From: Adiantum capillus-veneris
Lineage: Eukaryota > Streptophyta > Polypodiopsida > Polypodiales > Pteridaceae
Direction of reading: 5' to 3'
Assembly (NCBI GenBank): GCA_014529385.2
Contig: CM043967.1
Location: 79,133,278 to 79,197,277, forward strand
DNA length: 64,000 bases
Part shown: in pieces, positions 46,329 through 57,028 of the stretch
Layout: each line of letters begins with the position of its first letter
Numbering within the stretch: the stretch's first letter is position 1
The notes under the pieces: model-generated
Database searches by the model: none
What the model saw: only the letters and a program-made list of their open reading frames with translations
What the model was told of the DNA's origin: nothing
Translations under genes and position numbers: made by a program

Positions 46329-47806
46329 CTCAATGCTATTGTCACTTTCCTTTCACTCACTGCTGACTCCTCCTCTGAAGTGGTTGAAGAGTCACCACTA
46401 GAAAACTCATCCATAGAGGTTTCTAGATCCATGTTGCATTGCCGACCTTTCTTCATGTCGTAAAGTATTGGCCTCCCTTTTGCATCCTTCATCTGGATTA
46501 TGCCGGTGTCCCAGTCCTGCTTAGCTCTCATAGCCATAAGCCAAGGCCTCCCTAGAATGATAGGATAGCCCTCCCCTTTGTGTGGCATGACAAAGATGTC
46601 CACATCTACCTCGGTGTTGAATGCCTTTATCCTAACTGCATTTATGACACCAACACATTGAACTTTTAAATTATTTGCCATTTTGGCTCGGCATGGTGCC
46701 GGCCGACTCACCTTTAAACCCAAACGGTGCTTCATTTTTTCACTCATGACGCATATTTGTGAGCCACCATCGATGTAGATATTGGAGATGTGTTTCCCTT
46801 TGATGTAAGCATCCATCACTGGTAGTATGTCATCTAGATTCCTCCCAGAGATAGCCCCAGCTATCTTTGGCTTTGGTCGTCTCGTGCTAACCATCTTTGT
46901 CCATTGTCTCCTCACCCTATGTGCTAGGTGGAGTAATTGGGGCCAGGTGATTTTTGGGCCCTGCACAGAAACATCTTGAACCAAATCATATGGTTTAGAA
47001 CATTCACCCAAAGAGAAATCGACAATGTCAATTTTATGTCGTGACTTGGACGGCTTTTTTCTAGATTCCCCTTTAGTCTTCGTCTTTTCTTCCTTTTGGG
47101 AAGATTCACCATGCCTAGCGCATTTTACCCCTATGGCATCTACTCCTTTAAACTTGGTCTTACCTTTTGCTACTCCCTTGATATCCTTCTCCACTTTCTC
47201 CTTTCTTTTACCTTCAAGACTGATGACGCTTACTGTTTGATTTCCAACTAGTGGTGGGGGTGAGGTTGTGGTGGTGGTGGTGGTTGTGGTTGAATGGGTG
47301 GTTGTAGGATTTGCATGGGTGGTTCTTGTTATGGTTCCCTCGGTGGTGGTGGTCTTGCTCTCGGTGGTGAAACCTGGTTTTGCCTGGCTCCTGTGTTGAA
47401 ATTCTGCCTCCTTGGGTGTGGACAATAGTACATGCCATGACCACCCTCCCCACAATTGTAGTAGTGGTATTCTTGGTTTTGCCTTCGTTGTCCTCTTCCT
47501 TGCTCTTGGTTGCGATTGTGTGCATGCCCTTGTTGTATCAAATGGAATAAGAGATTCTCAAGTTGATTGGTGATTCCATTGAGCAGGTCTTGCTGATCTT
47601 CAATTGGTTCTTGTGGTTGAATCCTGTGGGCGGCTGGTGTAGGTGGTGCTAGAGGTGGTCGGGTCCTAACGGCTTCCTCTTCATCGATATTCCTGGCTTG
47701 TAGGTTCAACTTCTTGTCTTTAAGGCGGGCCACTTCAACTGCTAGCTCATACGTAGCAAGAAACCTTCCCGTCACCTTCTCTTTAAGAGTTGGCCATAAC
47801 CCAGCC
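46221..47806 (-). pseudogene. Gypsy E gag tail-protease, duplicate copy 1 (joined to pol)
   Basis: First of two tandem copies. Contains gag tail MAGLWPTLKEKVTGRFLATY, a zinc knuckle missing its first cysteine (YYNCGEGGHGMYYC; copy 2 has CYNC), a Thr/Pro-rich linker, and protease GRNLDDILPVMDAYIKGKHI then YIDGGSQICVMSEKM, with DGGS where most retropepsins have D-S/T-G, a form common in plant Tat elements. Then GYPIILGRPWLMAMRAKQDW and an acidic Ser-rich tail. The pol frame follows after a shift at about 46328. This copy is the one continuous with RT. Confidence 0.88.
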
Positions 47807-47810
47807 ATAG

Positions 47811-49382
47811 CTTACGTGCTTCTACCACAGGTTGTATACGTGGTGTCTCCCCTTGGTTTGATGATGAGAAATCAGGTTGCTCCATCTTCTTAGGGTCCTT
47901 GAGAATGATCCCCATCACCTCAATGCTACTGTCACTTTCTTCACTCACTGTTGACTCCTCCTCTGAAGTGGTTGAAGAGTCACCACTAGAAAACTCATCC
48001 ATAGAGGTTTCTAGATCCATGTCGTAAAGTATTGGCCTCCCTTTTGCATCCTTCATCTGGATTATGCCGGTGTCCCAGTCCTGCTTAGCTCTCATAGCCA
48101 TAAGCCAAGGCCTCCCTAGAATGATAGGATAGCCCTCCCTTTTGTGTGGCATGACAAAGATGTCCACATCTACCTTGGTGTTGAATGCCTTTATCCTAAC
48201 TACATTTATGACACCAACACATTGAACTTTTAAATTATTTTCCATTTGGCTCGGAATGGTGCCGGCCGACTCACCTCTAAACCCAAACGGTGCATCATTT
48301 TTTCACTCATGACGCATATTTGTGAGCCACCATCGATGTAGATATTGGAGATGTGTTGCCCTTAGATGTAAGCATCCATCACTGGTAGTATGTCATCTAG
48401 ATTCCTCCCAGAGATAGCCCCAGCTATCTTTGGCTTTGGTCATCTCGTGCTAACCATCTTTGTCCATTGTCTCCTCACCCTAGGTGCTAGGTGGAGTAAT
48501 TGGGGCCAGGTGATTTTTGGGCCCTACACAGAAACATCTTGAACCAAATGATATGGTTTAGAACATTCACCCAAAGAGAAATCTACAATGTCAATTTTAC
48601 GTCGTGACTTGGACGGCTTTTTGCTAGATTCCACTTTAGTCTTCATCTTTTCTTCCTTTTGGGAAGATTCACCTCGCCTAGCGCGTTTTACCCCTATGGC
48701 ATCTACTCCTTTAAACTTAGTCTTACCTTTTGCTACTCCTTTGATATCCTCCTCCACTTTCTCTTTTCCTTTACCTTCAAGACGGATGACACTTACTGTT
48801 TGATTGCCAACTAGTGGTGGGGGTAAGGGTGGAATGAGAGGTTGTGGTGGTGGTGGTGGTTGTGGTTGAATGGGTGGTTGTAGGATTTTCATGGGTGGTG
48901 CTTGTTGTGGTGCCCTCGGTGGTGGTGGTCTTGCTCTCGGTGGTGAAACCTGGTTTTGCCTGGCTCCTCTGTTGAAATTCTGCCTCCTTGGGTGTGGACA
49001 GTAGTACATGCCATGACCATCCTCCCCACAATTGTAGCAGTGGTATTCTTGGTTTTGCCTTCACTGTCCTCTTCCTTGCTCTTGGTTGCGATTGTGTGCA
49101 TGCCCTTGTTGTATCAAATGGACTGAGAGATTCTCAAGTTGATTGGTGATTCCATTGAGCAGGTCTGGCTGATCTTCAATTGGTTCTTGTGGTTGAATCC
49201 TCTGGGCGGCTGTTATAGGTGGTGCTAGAGGTGGTCGGGTCCTAACGGCTTCCTCTTCATCGATATTCCTGGCTTGTAGGCGCAACTTCTAGTCTTTAAG
49301 GCGGGCCACTTCAACTGCTAGCTCATACGTAGCAAGAAACCTTCCCGTCACCTTCTCTTTAAGAGTTGGCCATAACCCAGCC
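47811..49382 (-). pseudogene. Gypsy E gag tail-protease, duplicate copy 2 (joined to gag)
   Basis: Second tandem copy, about 1.57 kb, beginning at 'cttacgtgct' (47811, equal to 46221) and ending at 'cataacccagcca' (49371, equal to 47795). Here the zinc knuckle is complete: CYNCGEDGHGMYYC (about 49003-49046). Relative to copy 1 it lacks a stretch coding for KKGRQCN before MDLETSMDEF and has lost frame in the protease (stops near 48300-48420). It connects to the gag start to the right, so an original unduplicated gag-protease would be the right part of this copy plus the left part of copy 1. Confidence 0.88.
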
Positions 49383-49570
49383 ACAAACCGATCCTTCTTT
49401 AGGAAATCAGGTGCCCCCTCATACTCTCTTAGCGATGCAACCCATCGCCCCCATAAATCTACAAACTTTGACTCATATGATGCGTATTCTAGCATACTGC
49501 CCTGTTTCAACTCTGTCAACAATTGCCATAGCTTCTCTGATGTTGTGCATGGGTGCTCGGTAGATGGAGA
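49289..49570 (-). pseudogene. gag: Gypsy E gag core
   Basis: Reads LTELKQGSMLEYASYESKFV, DLWGRWVASLREYEGAPDFL and KDRFVAGLWPTLKEKVTGRF, the Retrotrans_gag pattern of a tandem helix region before the knuckle. A stop at 49289-49291 separates it from the Arg/Glu-rich linker and knuckle in copy 2 of the duplication. The upstream start is not clear because the frame is lost near 49570. Confidence 0.75.
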
Positions 49571-49799
49571 ACATACTATACAAGGATGAAAATAACTACA
49601 TCAAAAGACACTTCATGATTAATCATAGGGAGGATAAAGGGTAGAGAAGAGGTGTTTATCTCTTGCAATCGTTCTCTACCAAACATGGTTGTAATGATCT
49701 GCTGATAAAACATCTTGCGGTCCAAGATTACTTTGATTGATTGAATTCATTGTGGTGCATAAGTTTGGTTCCTTGCGAAAGGATGATGCGCTGGGTCCA

Positions 49800-50264
49800 T
49801 CACATGATAATTCGGAAAGGCTCTCTCCTTCGTGGTGGAAGGTTATAGTCGGAGGTGTAGAGCTCTTGGTAGTCGAGGTCAAATTTATAGTACCACAGGA
49901 CAAGGTTGTCTTCGTCTTCTAGCTCTAGGAGTGCCCCTCTAGCAAGCTCTTGGAAAAGCTTGAACTCTCTCTCTTTGAGCAACTTCACTTTCCTGCAAGA
50001 TAGAGTGCCATCTAGTGTATACACAGGTGTGATGAGGTAGGTGGTGAGTCTTACCAGTTGTATTAATCCAAGTTGGATGGATACATAGCAAGATGTAAAG
50101 TCGTCATCATAGCCTTGATTCACAAGCAACACCCCTTGAAGGTGGAGGGTCTTGTCTTTCCGCCAAGCAAAATCTATGTCAAAGACCTTGTCGATGACAA
50201 GCTCTGCCACTTCACTCGGTAGACGACGTAGAATCCATGCTGCTGTTTCTAGTTCCTGGCTCAT
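49800..50264 (-). CDS. Upstream reading frame b in gypsy E leader, unknown
   Basis: 154 codons from the ATG at 50262-50264 to 49800, lying between the primer site and gag. Begins MSQELETAAWILRRLPSEVA, includes EFKLFQELARGALLELEDED and ends with a basic segment PPRRREPFRIIM. The composition is protein-like and the frame is uninterrupted although pol of the same element has five stops. No domain recognised with confidence; LPSEVAELVIDKVF has an F-box-like look but is too short to claim. Some Tat elements (Ogre) have an extra ORF before gag, so this may be an equivalent. Confidence 0.45.
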   Translation of the reverse strand: MSQELETAAWILRRLPSEVAELVIDKVFDIDFAWRKDKTLHLQGVLLVNQGYDDDFTSCYVSIQLGLIQLVRLTTYLITPVYTLDGTLSCRKVKLLKEREFKLFQELARGALLELEDEDNLVLWYYKFDLDYQELYTSDYNLPPRRREPFRIIM

Positions 50265-50337
50265 GTGATGAGAGTGAGGTATAGAAAGACTTTGGAGGAT
50301 TTACCCTTTTGTTTTGGAGACGGGGTGATTGTCGGCG

Positions 50338-50568
50338 CTAGAAAACCCTTGAATCTTTTGGTGCAAGGGAGAGGGAGGGACCACGCGTTCGTCGTAGCTT
50401 CCTCAAGTTGTGAAGTCTTGTTGTGGATGTAGGTGGAATAGGTGGCAAAGATGGGGACGTAGATGTAGAGAAGCCTGGTGCTACTTGAAAGCCTATCGTT
50501 GTGAAAACGCCTATGCGGATGTCGAGGGAGAAAATGATGGCCTTTTCTTCACTTTGGGTTGCACTCAT
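50338..50568 (-). CDS. Upstream reading frame a2 in gypsy E leader
   Basis: From an ATG at 50566-50568 (MSATQSEEKAIIFSLDIRIG) through a Ser/Thr/Pro-rich stretch to a basic end (LHNLRKLRRTRGPSLSLAPK). Its start overlaps the end of frame a1 by about 20 bases in another frame, so a1 and a2 may be one protein split by a frameshift. Function unknown. Confidence 0.35.
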   Translation of the reverse strand: MSATQSEEKAIIFSLDIRIGVFTTIGFQVAPGFSTSTSPSLPPIPPTSTTRLHNLRKLRRTRGPSLSLAPKDSRVF

Positions 50569-50806
50569 GTCGAAGGTGCGGTTTTTGGCTACAATGTGAG
50601 CATGATGGAGCTTGTGCCTTGCTTTTACGCTTGCGGGGATGATGAGAAATGTAAACAATCTGAGTAGGGAAAGAGGGTCTTACCACTTCTTCTATGCTAA
50701 CAATACAACACCCTAGCAAGAGTGTCTTGATGACTTGTGTCAAACCTGCTTGAAGCTCCTCCTCTTCAGTGGTCCAATTAGAGAATTCAAGAAGCCACTC
50801 GTCCAT
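50549..50806 (-). CDS. Upstream reading frame a1 in gypsy E leader, with zinc knuckle
   Basis: 85 codons from an ATG at 50804-50806, about 50 bases after the primer site. Acidic start MDEWLLEFSNWTTEEEELQA, a basic run HHPRKRKSKAQ, then CSHCSQKPHLRHEC, which fits C-X2-C-X4-H-X4-C exactly, and a stop four codons later. A nucleic-acid-binding knuckle this far upstream of the normal gag knuckle (49003-49046) is unexpected. It could be an accessory ORF or a remnant of a second gag. Confidence 0.45.
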   Translation of the reverse strand: MDEWLLEFSNWTTEEEELQAGLTQVIKTLLLGCCIVSIEEVVRPSFPTQIVYISHHPRKRKSKAQAPSCSHCSQKPHLRHECNPK

Positions 50807-50856
50807 GAAGAGAAGTAAACATGTCAGCCTTGTAAACTGAAGGTTTCAAGAGCCCT

Positions 50857-50873
50857 CCTCAGTGGGGGCACCA
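50857..50873 (-). promoter_or_regulatory. Gypsy E primer binding site (candidate)
   Basis: Minus strand TGGTGCCCCCACTGAGG starts two bases inside the 5' LTR. The TGG start and position suit a tRNA 3'-end complement, but I cannot name the tRNA. Confidence 0.55.
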
Positions 50874-50875
50874 AA

Positions 50876-52816
50876 TGAGAGGCGAAAGTGAAAAATAGAC
50901 CCGGTGGCCTCTACACCAAGACTATGCACAATGGACTCATCATGGGGGATACACAATAGGGGCACCACCTAGCAAGATATGCGGCTAGGACGCATACATA
51001 TAAACAATGAAGCATGCCATGGAAAACAATTTCAAGATCCACGCCCAAATGTGGAATGGGGTGGTCGGAGAATAAGGTGAGAGGAGTGGTGAATGAGTGA
51101 GAATGGGCTTGCTACTCGTGCATGTTAGTAAGGAAGATAATGAGGTAGGGGAAACTTGCGAGTATGCTCACTTATCATACAAGAGGTGGCGAATCCACAC
51201 ACCTCAAGATGGAAGTAGCAAGATGATAGGAATATGAGAGGGAGAGAGAGAGTGTGTGTGTATGGTGGCGAATCCGCACACCTTTACATAAGCAGAAAAA
51301 AAAGGCAAGGAGCAAGCATATACCATACTCACAATGAGATGTATCCAAAGCGACACAAAGTATGGCACCAAGATGGAGTGTGTTGATTGCTTGCAAAAGA
51401 TGAATACAATAGGTAGTGTATGGCAGGAAAATGAGAAGGGGACAAGATCGTAGGAGGCATAATGGAGAGATGGGAGTTGATGGCGAGGAATATCATGAGT
51501 GTGTCCACCCTTCTTCTTCTTGAAATTGTGCCTTCAACCCTTAATTACAAGTGGTGTGGAGGTGTGGTGCTCATCTTTTGTGCATGGTGATGGTGATGAT
51601 GATGGTGTTGTGATTATGTGATTAGGGTTTATGCTACAAACATGTAGCACAAGAGTGTGTATGGATAGGTGTGTGTGTGTGTGTGTGTTTTTCAAGTGAG
51701 CTCTCATGGCCTCTTTATATAGGGAAGGAGGCGAGGATTTAGCAATATTTCTATTTGAGGTGAGTGTCCCACTTTGGTGACTAGGAAAATGGGGTGCATG
51801 TGACTGTGGCTCCCATCTTGTCTCCTCATTATTTAAAATACCAGAGTCAATAGAGAGAGAAGATCAGAGAATGTGGGTAGGATGTAGAGGATAGGAGATA
51901 TTTACAATAGTCTAGCTTTGGCTAGACATAAGCTTATTAGGGAGAGAAGAGAGAGGTAACAAAATTTACAAGAGAGATTGTCAAAGGTGGATAGTTGTTG
52001 ATGAGGATGGATCCTCCAAAAATGATGATAGAATCACTCTAGACTTTCCAAGACCTCATTAAAAGAGCCTTGTCTCTTGTAATCATGCTTGAAGACTTGT
52101 AGAACCATAGCCATTCTAGAGGGAAGAAAATTGGGGATGGCCTGTGTCACCATTACACGAAAAAACTGGGGTCCACTACAAAAATCATATCTCCGTGTTC
52201 ATAACTCCAAAAATTCAGAAAAAAAATTGAGCTAAAAGTTGAGATCATGAGCTACATCTTTCATGTTGAACGCTCCTTCAGATTCGGGATTCTTCTCTAC
52301 TTAAAAAATTCAGCCAAATAATGTATTATTTGTGGCTGCAAAGGTCTTTTGGTGGTCCCCTTTGAGTGGACTTCTCTCTTGCCTTCAAGTGTAAGCTCCT
52401 TCATGTGGATGAAAACATGACCTAGAGTTTTGAAAAGAGTGGCAATCATCTAGATGGAGGTAATATTGAAATTTGAAAGTGGGGTTGAGGTTTGAAAATG
52501 GAAACTAGTGAATAAAATATTTGGTAGGGTGGAATAATATATATACATGAAAAATATATTAGAAAATACTAAACTATATAATGTAATTTAGAATATATAT
52601 ATTTAATATTTCAGGTCAAAAACGATATCAACAAAGAAAGCTTACTTATTTATGCTACATAGTGATTGATTAGCACGAGTCTTATTTATTTAATAAAGGC
52701 TAAAACTTTTGTGAAAAAGGGAAGAAAAATCAAAAGTAACTTATATAATAGGAAATATTTTGGTAAAAGGGCAAAGATATATGGGGGGGTTACCATGCAT
52801 GGAAAAGCTTGCCTCA
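50876..52816 (-). repeat. Gypsy E 5' LTR
   Basis: 1941 bp, TGAGAGGCGA...GCTTGCCTCA on the plus strand. TATA box on the minus strand at about 51714-51723 (CTATATAAAG), the likely promoter. (GT)n follows at 51669-51687. Flanked on the right by CTGT, the target duplication. Confidence 0.96.
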
Positions 52817-54567
52817 CTGTGTATATAGACAGTGATCGAACTCACTACGTTTGTAGCCTTGAGAAAGCTTAAACTTGTGGAACTTATGGTACCATGCCCT
52901 CGGTGATTGTTTTAGGCCATAAAGACTCTTTAACAACTGGCATACCAAATCTTCCTTGCCTTTCTCAACAAACCCTTCTGGCTGTTGCATGTAAATTTCC
53001 ACATCGAAATCACCATGCAAGAACGCTCTCTCGACATCCATTTTGTGCAACACCAAATCTAATATGGCAACCAATGCAAGAAGTCATCTCAATGTATTCA
53101 TCTTGACCACATGAGAGAAGAATTCATCAAAGTCAATGCCTTGTTCTTGATTAAAGCCCTTGGCAACAAGCCTTGCTTTGTACTTTGGCTGACTATCATG
53201 AGTGGTGATCTTATACCTGTAAACCCATTTACAAGGTAGAGCCTTTTTGCCCTGTGGTAATTTAACTAGCTTCCATGTCTGGTTTTTATGCAGAGCTGTC
53301 ATCTCTGACTGCCTGGCCAATTGCCAATTCTCGGAGTCCTTCATTTGCACTACTTCCTTGTAACATGAAAGCTCATTGCAATCAGTCAACATGACATAGT
53401 TCATAGATGGAACAAACCGATCAGGAGGTCGTGAGATCGGTCCCGATTTATGCAAAATAGGTGGCTGAGTCTCATCCACAACCTGTGGTTCCACTCTATC
53501 CTGTCCTTGCTCCTCTTGAGCCCTGACATTTTGTCTTGCACGTGCAGGTCCATCTTCTTGGAAGACAACTCTTCTAATGTCCTCAACCCTCTCTGGTTTA
53601 GAATGATATTTGGCTTCATTAAAGTGAACATCATTGCTGCGGATAACCTTTCTGGATTCGGGATCCCAAAGTCTGTACCCCATCTCACCAGAATTACCGT
53701 AGCCTAGAAAGATGCACTTTCTACTCTTTGGCTCAAGTTTGTTCCTAAACTCCTTTGGAACATGAGTATATGCCTCACAGCCAAAGACTCTAAGATGCTT
53801 GTATGAGGGCATTTTGCCTGACCATACCATCTCTGCCACTGAATCCTTCTGCAAAACCTTGCTAGGAGATCTATTTATAAGATGAACAATTGTTGATACA
53901 GCTTCAACCCAAAACCCATTTGGCAGTTGTGCATTAGACAACATACTTCTGACCTTCTCTTGTATGGTCCTATTCATCCTCTCAGCAACACCATTTTGAG
54001 GAGGATTGTAAGGAGCAGTAAGTTCACTTTTTATACCTTTTGACTCACAAAAGTCCTGAAAAGCCTTTGAAACATACTCTCCACCATTGTCAGTGCGTAA
54101 GCATTTAAGCTTCTTGTCACTCTGATTCTCCACAAGTGTCAAAAATGTTTTGAAAACACTAAACGCTTCATCCTTGTGCTTGAGAAAGTAAAACCATACT
54201 TTCTTTGAGTAATCATCTATAAATGTCATAAAGTAAGAAGCTCCCCCTAGAGATAGGTTAGGCATAGGTCCACACAAATCACTATGAACAAGTGCCAACT
54301 GTGTATCTCTTCTACTGCTTCTATGCTTATGTGGCTACTGTGTTTTCTTACCATACAGACAATGTTCACAGAATTCAAAATCATTAAATGAAAAGCCAGG
54401 AAAATAACACAAACGAGAAAAGATTTCCATTCCCTTCTTGGACATATGTCCTAACCGGCTATGCCACAAAGAAACGTTCGGCTGCTCGGTTACATTGATT
54501 ACATTTTTAGAGGCATTTGATACATAAATCATGTAGAGTCCTCCAGACTTTACTCCATGTGCTACTA
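52817..54567 (-). pseudogene. pol: Copia C integrase and RT start
   Basis: GAG-pre-integrase HSRLGHMSKKGMEIFSR at 54335-54532, then a stop, then integrase with D (LVHSDLCGP), D (LRTDNGGEY) and E (NGVAERMNRT). RT: ALPCKWVYRYKITTHDSQPK, LVAKGFNQEQGIDFDEF, a TGA at 53084 after KMNTLR (A has TGC), then DLVLHKMDVERAFLHGDFDV, QQPEGFVEKGKEDLVCQLL and AWYHKFHKFKLSQGYKRSEF, cut at 52817 by gypsy E. At the right end, about 70 bp present in A (about 5200-5270) is missing here at 54567, separating the protease frame. Confidence 0.93.
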
Positions 54568-54625
54568 TCGAGTAAACCTGTGCTGATCAAGCTCTTTGTA
54601 ATTGCGGGAACATGTCTCACATTCT

Positions 54626-55738
54626 TCAGCGTGAAGAAGAGCCATTCTGAAACTTCAATTGAACATCTCCAACACCTAAGATCTCACATGTCTGCCCATT
54701 GCCTAGCCGAACATGATCTTTAGTGGTCACATAAGAGGTAAACCACTCCTTGTTTGGAGACACATGAAGTGATGCCCCTGAGTGTATAATCGAATCACTC
54801 AGTGCATTTCCATCAGATGCTGTAAGAAGAGCTAAGTCCATTGTATTCTTCAAGAAGTAGATGTCTCCTGACACTAGACTGTCATCCTCTGCAACAGTGT
54901 TTGTCACATTTATTTCTTGAATCTTCACTGAGGACTTGTTCTTCTCACCATGGTCTTCAGCTTTCTCTTTGCCTTTTTCTGCTTTCCATTCTCTGCAGTC
55001 TTTTTTCATGTGACCCTTCTTGCCACAATGGTAGCATTCTATGTCACTCTTGCCTTTAGCACTGCGGGATTTGCTACGAGACTGATTCCTCTTTCCACCT
55101 TTGTACTTTTCTTTGGTCCTTCCCCTGACAACTAAGGCTGTTCCTTTGCCTTTGTCCATTGTCTTTCTGTTGATTTCTTCAGTAAGCAGACTGCCTTCTA
55201 CACCTGCTATGGTCAAACCATCTGGAGGTGCAGAATTACTCAAATATGTGCGAAAAGTGTCCCAACTTTTTGGCAATGTGATCAATAGGAACATAGCTCT
55301 AACAGGTTCATCAAATTTGACACCTTGAGATGACAACTGACTGTAGATGGTGTTGAATTCATTCAAATGATTGGACATAGGTGACCCTTCTTTCATCTTC
55401 AAGTCAACAAGCTTCTTAAGCCAGTATACTTGTGAATATACACTCTGCTTCTCATAAAGATCACTTAGCTTTGTCCATGCTTCACAAGCCGACATCTCGT
55501 CTGCTACATTGAAGTAAACGCTTTCTGCCAAAGTCAGCATAATGGTAGAAAGTGCCAATTCATCCATTTCGCTCCATTCATCTTCGTCCATATCTTGTGG
55601 TTTTATCCCCTTGAGCTTTATAGGTTTTATCTGCTTCTTTTGTACCAACACATGCCAAATCTGCTTCTTCCACAATGGGAATTTGGTTCCATCCAGCTTC
55701 TTGATATTGTAAAGAGCAGTGTCCTCTGATCCAGCCAT
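54626..55738 (-). CDS. gag: Copia C gag and protease start, 370 codons open
   Basis: Starts at ATG 55736-55738 (MAGSEDTALYNIKKLDGTKF). Gag core: FNVADEMSACEAWTKLSDLY, SQVYWLKKLVDLKMKEGSPM, FLLITLPKSWDTFRTYLSNS. Basic linker, then zinc knuckle CYHCGKKGHMKKDC. Protease active site reads DSIIHSGASLHVSP, where copia A has IIDSGAS: the catalytic aspartate is histidine. The frame ends at 54626 through a one-base loss. The gag part is complete for its family and is the reference that exposes the deletion and inversion in A. It could still encode capsid if transcribed. Confidence 0.92.
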   Translation of the reverse strand: MAGSEDTALYNIKKLDGTKFPLWKKQIWHVLVQKKQIKPIKLKGIKPQDMDEDEWSEMDELALSTIMLTLAESVYFNVADEMSACEAWTKLSDLYEKQSVYSQVYWLKKLVDLKMKEGSPMSNHLNEFNTIYSQLSSQGVKFDEPVRAMFLLITLPKSWDTFRTYLSNSAPPDGLTIAGVEGSLLTEEINRKTMDKGKGTALVVRGRTKEKYKGGKRNQSRSKSRSAKGKSDIECYHCGKKGHMKKDCREWKAEKGKEKAEDHGEKNKSSVKIQEINVTNTVAEDDSLVSGDIYFLKNTMDLALLTASDGNALSDSIIHSGASLHVSPNKEWFTSYVTTKDHVRLGNGQTCEILGVGDVQLKFQNGSSSR

Positions 55739-56817
55739 AGTAACTACGCTTCACAGTAGTTTACTTTTCTGGGAAAAATTCGGTAGAGTTTCTCTTGTAA
55801 ATTGACCTCTGAACCAATATCAACCTGTCAAATGAACCAATAAAGGTTCAGATTCTGCAGAAATTTTGGCAGAGTGTCCTTTGTAAAATGGCTCTGGTGT
55901 ACTCAAAAAACAGACCAAAAACAGCTCAAAAAACCACTTTCTCTCTAACACTGTAAGCTGTGGGTAAACCTGTCCTGCACCTGTACTGTCTCTCACTGTC
56001 CTAAAAGCATAGACTGTGACAATGCCTCAACGGCAGTAAAGCAAAGATTCAATCCCGATTGTCTAACTCACAGTCAATACATCCTAGCTGCCTATCTAAG
56101 GGTGCTCGAGGGATCGCTCCAAGACCTGTATCACCGAAAGGATCTCAACATTCGAGAATCCCCTAGCTCAATAAAACCTCACTCGACCCTCAAACAAAGG
56201 CTGCAGTAAATCTGACAATACATAGACTTCCCACAAAGTCATACATCCACAAATTTCCCACTATATGCTGTAACCGCTGCGGCAGTTGTTTGCTGCGTGA
56301 CTCACTGCCAGCAAACCCTCAACAGACATACATCATCTCTGACAATACATCCCATGTGGAAGTACCTGCAATGTCAGGATGAAATCTGGAATATCAAGCA
56401 GCAAACACAAGCTACCTGATGAACTAGTGGATGTCGCCTACAGTCTGTGTGTAGATGCGCCCGTGTCGTATGTGACACGCCTCCAAGAATTGTGAGCCGT
56501 CCTTCGATGTGTAGATAGACACAAATCAGCACTCTTGGAGTGTCGATATCCTCAGCACCTGCAGTCGTAGGCCGAAAGACCAAATTTGCAGAGTCGGGTC
56601 TGCACCCGCCAAGACCACATAGTCGAAAATGGCATGCGCAGAGCTTTGTCGAAGCCGAACGGTGGCCGAGATGACCTCAGAATAAAATTCTGAGAACACC
56701 AAGCCTTTCGAGCTTGCCCAAAGGATTTGGGGCCATGTCTTCGCTTGTCGTATCTCACTCCAATCTGAGCAGGTGACTCTGGCTACCTGCAAATGCTGCC
56801 CCCGAGCCTCGATTTGA
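55739..56817 (-). other. Copia C untranslated leader
   Basis: About 1.08 kb, collinear with the leader of A, with some 60 extra bases at 56661-56720 lacking in A. No supported frame. Confidence 0.75.
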
Positions 56818-56829
56818 GCTCTAATACCA
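56818..56829 (-). promoter_or_regulatory. Copia C primer binding site, mutated
   Basis: Minus strand TGGTATTAGAGC, one C-to-T change from the initiator-Met-tRNA complement seen in A. Confidence 0.93.
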
Positions 56830-56831
56830 GT

Positions 56832-57023
56832 TGAAGGAGTACGAGTGGAAGTGCGACGCGAGAGAGAGTGTCAGAAGAAGAGCACGACGATATGGTGAAC
56901 TCGCTCTACTGTAATGTGTAGAGCATAGTGAGTTCTTATTAGGTTTTAACAAAAGAATATATGTACATACCTGGCGGCCCGCCCACTTACCTGGGCGACC
57001 ACATTGGGCTTTATACCCCAACA
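56832..57023 (-). repeat. Copia C 5' LTR
   Basis: 192 bp; TATAAA near its minus-strand start (TGTTGGGGTATAAAGCCC). Followed by the target duplication GAGTA at 57024-57028. Confidence 0.97.
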
Positions 57024-57028
57024 GAGTA

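Larger units (their letters stand above)
41031..52816 (-). mobile_element. Ty3/gypsy element E, Tat-like, inserted in copia C
   Basis: 11,786 bp with LTRs of 1940 and 1941 bp and a 4-bp duplication CTGT (41027-41030, 52817-52820). Removing it restores the copia C sequence in register with copia A at 3445-3465, an empty-site test passed within the window. Polypurine tract at 42971-42983. Order on the minus strand: primer site, extra upstream frames, gag, protease (gag-protease region duplicated in tandem), RT, RNase H, a second RNase H, integrase. The second RNase H points to the plant Tat lineage. The five pol stops make it non-autonomous. It is the youngest event at this locus. Confidence 0.95.
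39750..57023 (-). mobile_element. Ty1/copia element C, split by gypsy E
   Basis: Same family as A. 192-bp LTRs at 39750-39941 and 56832-57023, differing at 10 positions. Perfect 5-bp duplication GAGTA (39745-39749, 57024-57028). Without gypsy E (41031-52816) and one copy of its 4-bp duplication the element is 5484 bp, longer than A because its gag is complete. Order on the minus strand: leader, gag, protease, integrase, RT, RNase H. Damage: a protease Asp-to-His change, a ~70-bp deletion after protease, a TGA early in RT, two indels in the RNase H region, and the E insertion. Confidence 0.95.
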
